Below are positions 62,382 to 64,000 of a stretch of DNA of 64,000 nucleotides, piece by piece. The notes beneath the pieces are model-generated. The model did no database searches and was not told where the DNA came from. It was given only the letters and a program-made list of their open reading frames with translations. Source of the DNA: Heterostelium multicystogenum (lineage: Eukaryota > Evosea > Eumycetozoa > Acytosteliales > Acytosteliaceae); contig RCNN01000238.1 in NCBI GenBank assembly GCA_003667245.1, forward strand, positions 1-64,000. Direction: 5' to 3'. The position numbers were made by a program, and so were the translations under genes. Each line of letters begins with the position of its first letter. Within the stretch, counting starts at the first letter, position 1.

Positions 62382-62584
62382 TTAAATGACAATAAAAAAT
62401 TAAATTATGTGAACTTGATTGGGTGTTGACATGTTTAAATCTTAAGATTAATTTTACACAAACCAGGTGACTGCCAATTGATGAGACTGAGGTCACACTC
62501 TCCATAACAAATCGATAGCATTTATTAATAAACTATGTTTTTAATCAAATAGTAAAATTATTTATATATTCGATCATAATTTAT

Positions 62585-63512
62585 TTAATCATGACTCATA
62601 AAATGATCCATCATTGCTCCAAACAATGCAAAACCACACATCCACCTGCTGCTGCTTTTTGGTCCAGCTATAACAATAATAAAGGAAACAAATATTAGTA
62701 TGTGATTCACATATTTAAATATACTATCGTGTTGTAACAAAAGAGGTGTGATTGTGATAGAGTTGACTGTCAAGATAAAGTGTATATCACTCTGATAACA
62801 ATAACAACAAGTGTATATTGTTATCTTATTTGTTGATCGACTGACTGATGATTAGTGATCAGTTTGCTTCAACCAATATATAAAAATATCTGAATGATTG
62901 ATTACTGTTTGATTGCTTGATTTTTATTGGTTGATTGATTTACTTTATGTAGAGTATATTGTTGTTGTTTTGATTTATATGATGTTATTAAGTTTTAAAC
63001 ATACCTTTACTAGCTAAAACAGCACCGGTTGCGCAACCAGCATATAAAGAATTCATTTTATCAGTTCTACCTCTTGCTTTCTCTATGACACATTCAACAC
63101 CACTGTATATCAGAGTGATATATGCGAAGGATTTAGCACTACGCCAACCATTTCTACCTTGATCCTTGAAGCCCTCGGCCACCTGTTTCCAAATGGGTGT
63201 ACCGGCGGCGGTAGCTTGTGCAGTGCCACTGCCGAGGATGTCTGGGTTCGCCAGACCCATTCCACCCATACTATTTGCTGAAAACAAAGCACCAAACATG
63301 AAACCAAGGGCACCACCCATCACTCCACCACGAACAGCGTGTGTAATGCAAGAGTTCATCAGGGCAGCACCCATCGTATCATGAGGTGGTATATTCTTTA
63401 AAAATGAAACTGACAATCCTACATCCAGCTTTGGATCTACAATCAACTTTGTTTTATATTCATTGACTTTCTCCTGGAGCTCCTCCATCGATATATTTGG
63501 ATCTATATTCAT
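62585..63512 (-). CDS. tim22: mitochondrial import inner membrane translocase subunit Tim22, 2 exons
   Basis: Model: complement(join(62585..62667,63005..63512)), 196 residues, no frame break. The intron runs from 63004 to 62668 (337 nt, long for this window). The Tim17/22/23 fold is clear: HAVRGGVMGGALGFMFGALF (first membrane helix with glycines), FKDQGRNGWRSAKSFAYITLIYSGVECVIEK (split as NGWRSAKSFAYI and LIYSGVECVIEKARG; the S.V.E..RG signature) and SLYAGCATGAVLASKG, then GPKSSSRWMCGFALFGAMMDHFM after the intron (split as GPKSSSRW and MCGFALFGAMMDHF). Tim22 inserts multi-spanning carrier proteins into the inner membrane. It could be another Tim17-family member, but the two Cys and the fourth helix near the end favour Tim22. 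It is one of two uninterrupted housekeeping genes here. Confidence 0.88.
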
Positions 63513-64000
63513 TTTCTATGCTTCTAATCTATTTATCTCTATACAACTATATAAATAATGTTCTATTTATAACTAACTTCTTTTTGTGAATCGGAAATGT
63601 ATGGAATGGTATCTATGTATGTATGTATGATGTATGTATATATCTGTTAACTAATAATGTAACTAACAGTTGACTCTATTCTATTCGACTCTAAACTCTA
63701 ATTTAAATATACAAAAGAGATTGATTGGTAATAATATTACACTAATATATACTAACAATCAATTCGGTTTTATTAAACAAACATAATGACAAAATCGTGA
63801 TTCGATTCGTTTTTTCAACTTTTTTTAAGTTTAAAAAAACACCAATAATTATGTGTGTGATTTCATTCAATGATAGATTCATCTAATTTTAAAGACATGT
63901 CTGTTGATTTGTATTTAAAGATATTATAAACTTATATTATATATATTGTATTTTAGTTGAATTTAAAATATATTGAATTGTTTTTATTGGATTGATTATT
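63513..64000. promoter_or_regulatory. upstream region of tim22
   Basis: AT-rich sequence 5' of the minus-strand tim22 start. TATGTATG repeats (about 63616-63640) and a T-run (about 63809-63826) are visible. No gene or specific site can be supported up to the window edge. Confidence 0.45.

Noticed and set aside
1..64000. tRNA, rRNA and CRISPR arrays
   Set aside because: No convincing T-loop plus cloverleaf context was noticed by eye, no rRNA-like block, and the repeats present are microsatellites, protein-coding repeats or segmental duplicates, not direct repeats with unique spacers.

Overview
This window is nuclear DNA of a dictyostelid social amoeba (inference). It is very AT-rich, has short GT-AG introns of about 50-140 nt and long A/T-dominated intergenic spacers. 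Its gene content includes Clu-TPR, IP6-kinase and PGM2-type mutase genes, FNIP/LRR F-box genes, and giant secreted IPT/TIG proteins with SdrD-B/CnaB-like modules. The species cannot be named from the sequence alone. Almost every conserved gene carries one or more single-base indels, many in homopolymer runs, while the introns and domain order are intact. This suggests that many of the breaks are consensus errors, although true pseudogene fragments are also present.

Layout. 1.5-5.8 kb: a divergent pair of housekeeping genes, a monofunctional methylenetetrahydrofolate dehydrogenase (minus) and a PGM2-type phosphoglucomutase (plus). 5.8-9.8 kb: a patchwork of broken copies of genes found elsewhere in the window, plus one F-box/FNIP gene copy (A). 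9.8-14.4 kb: a long spacer. 14.4-16.2 kb: an inositol hexakisphosphate kinase-type gene. 17.5-23.2 kb: a Clu-domain/TPR protein with a proline-rich tail. 25.9-27.2 kb: an ADP-ribosylhydrolase-family gene. 27.8-31.1 kb: an unrecognised LRR-like gene ('gene E') followed by F-box/FNIP copy B, the only copy that reads intact.

31.3-56.8 kb is the most striking part. Two giant secreted mosaic proteins are encoded head to head across a spacer of about 500 bp. Both contain a DNase II domain followed by a shared middle module, IPT/TIG repeats and SdrD-B/CnaB-like modules. The plus-strand protein keeps both DNase II H-x-K catalytic motifs and ends in four mannose-6-phosphate-receptor-homology (MRH) domains. 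In the minus-strand protein both catalytic histidines align to threonine and no MRH domains follow. An active-enzyme and pseudoenzyme pair with IPT/TIG repeats and a shared promoter recalls the head-to-head tgrB1/tgrC1 allorecognition genes of Dictyostelium discoideum, but any functional parallel is inference.

56.9-62.4 kb: two degraded F-box/FNIP copies (C and D, minus) and further shuffled fragments of the MRH tail, gene E and a small ORF. Many of the blocks match the 5.8-9.8 kb patchwork in opposite orientation. 62.6-63.5 kb: an intact two-exon Tim22-type mitochondrial translocase gene (minus).
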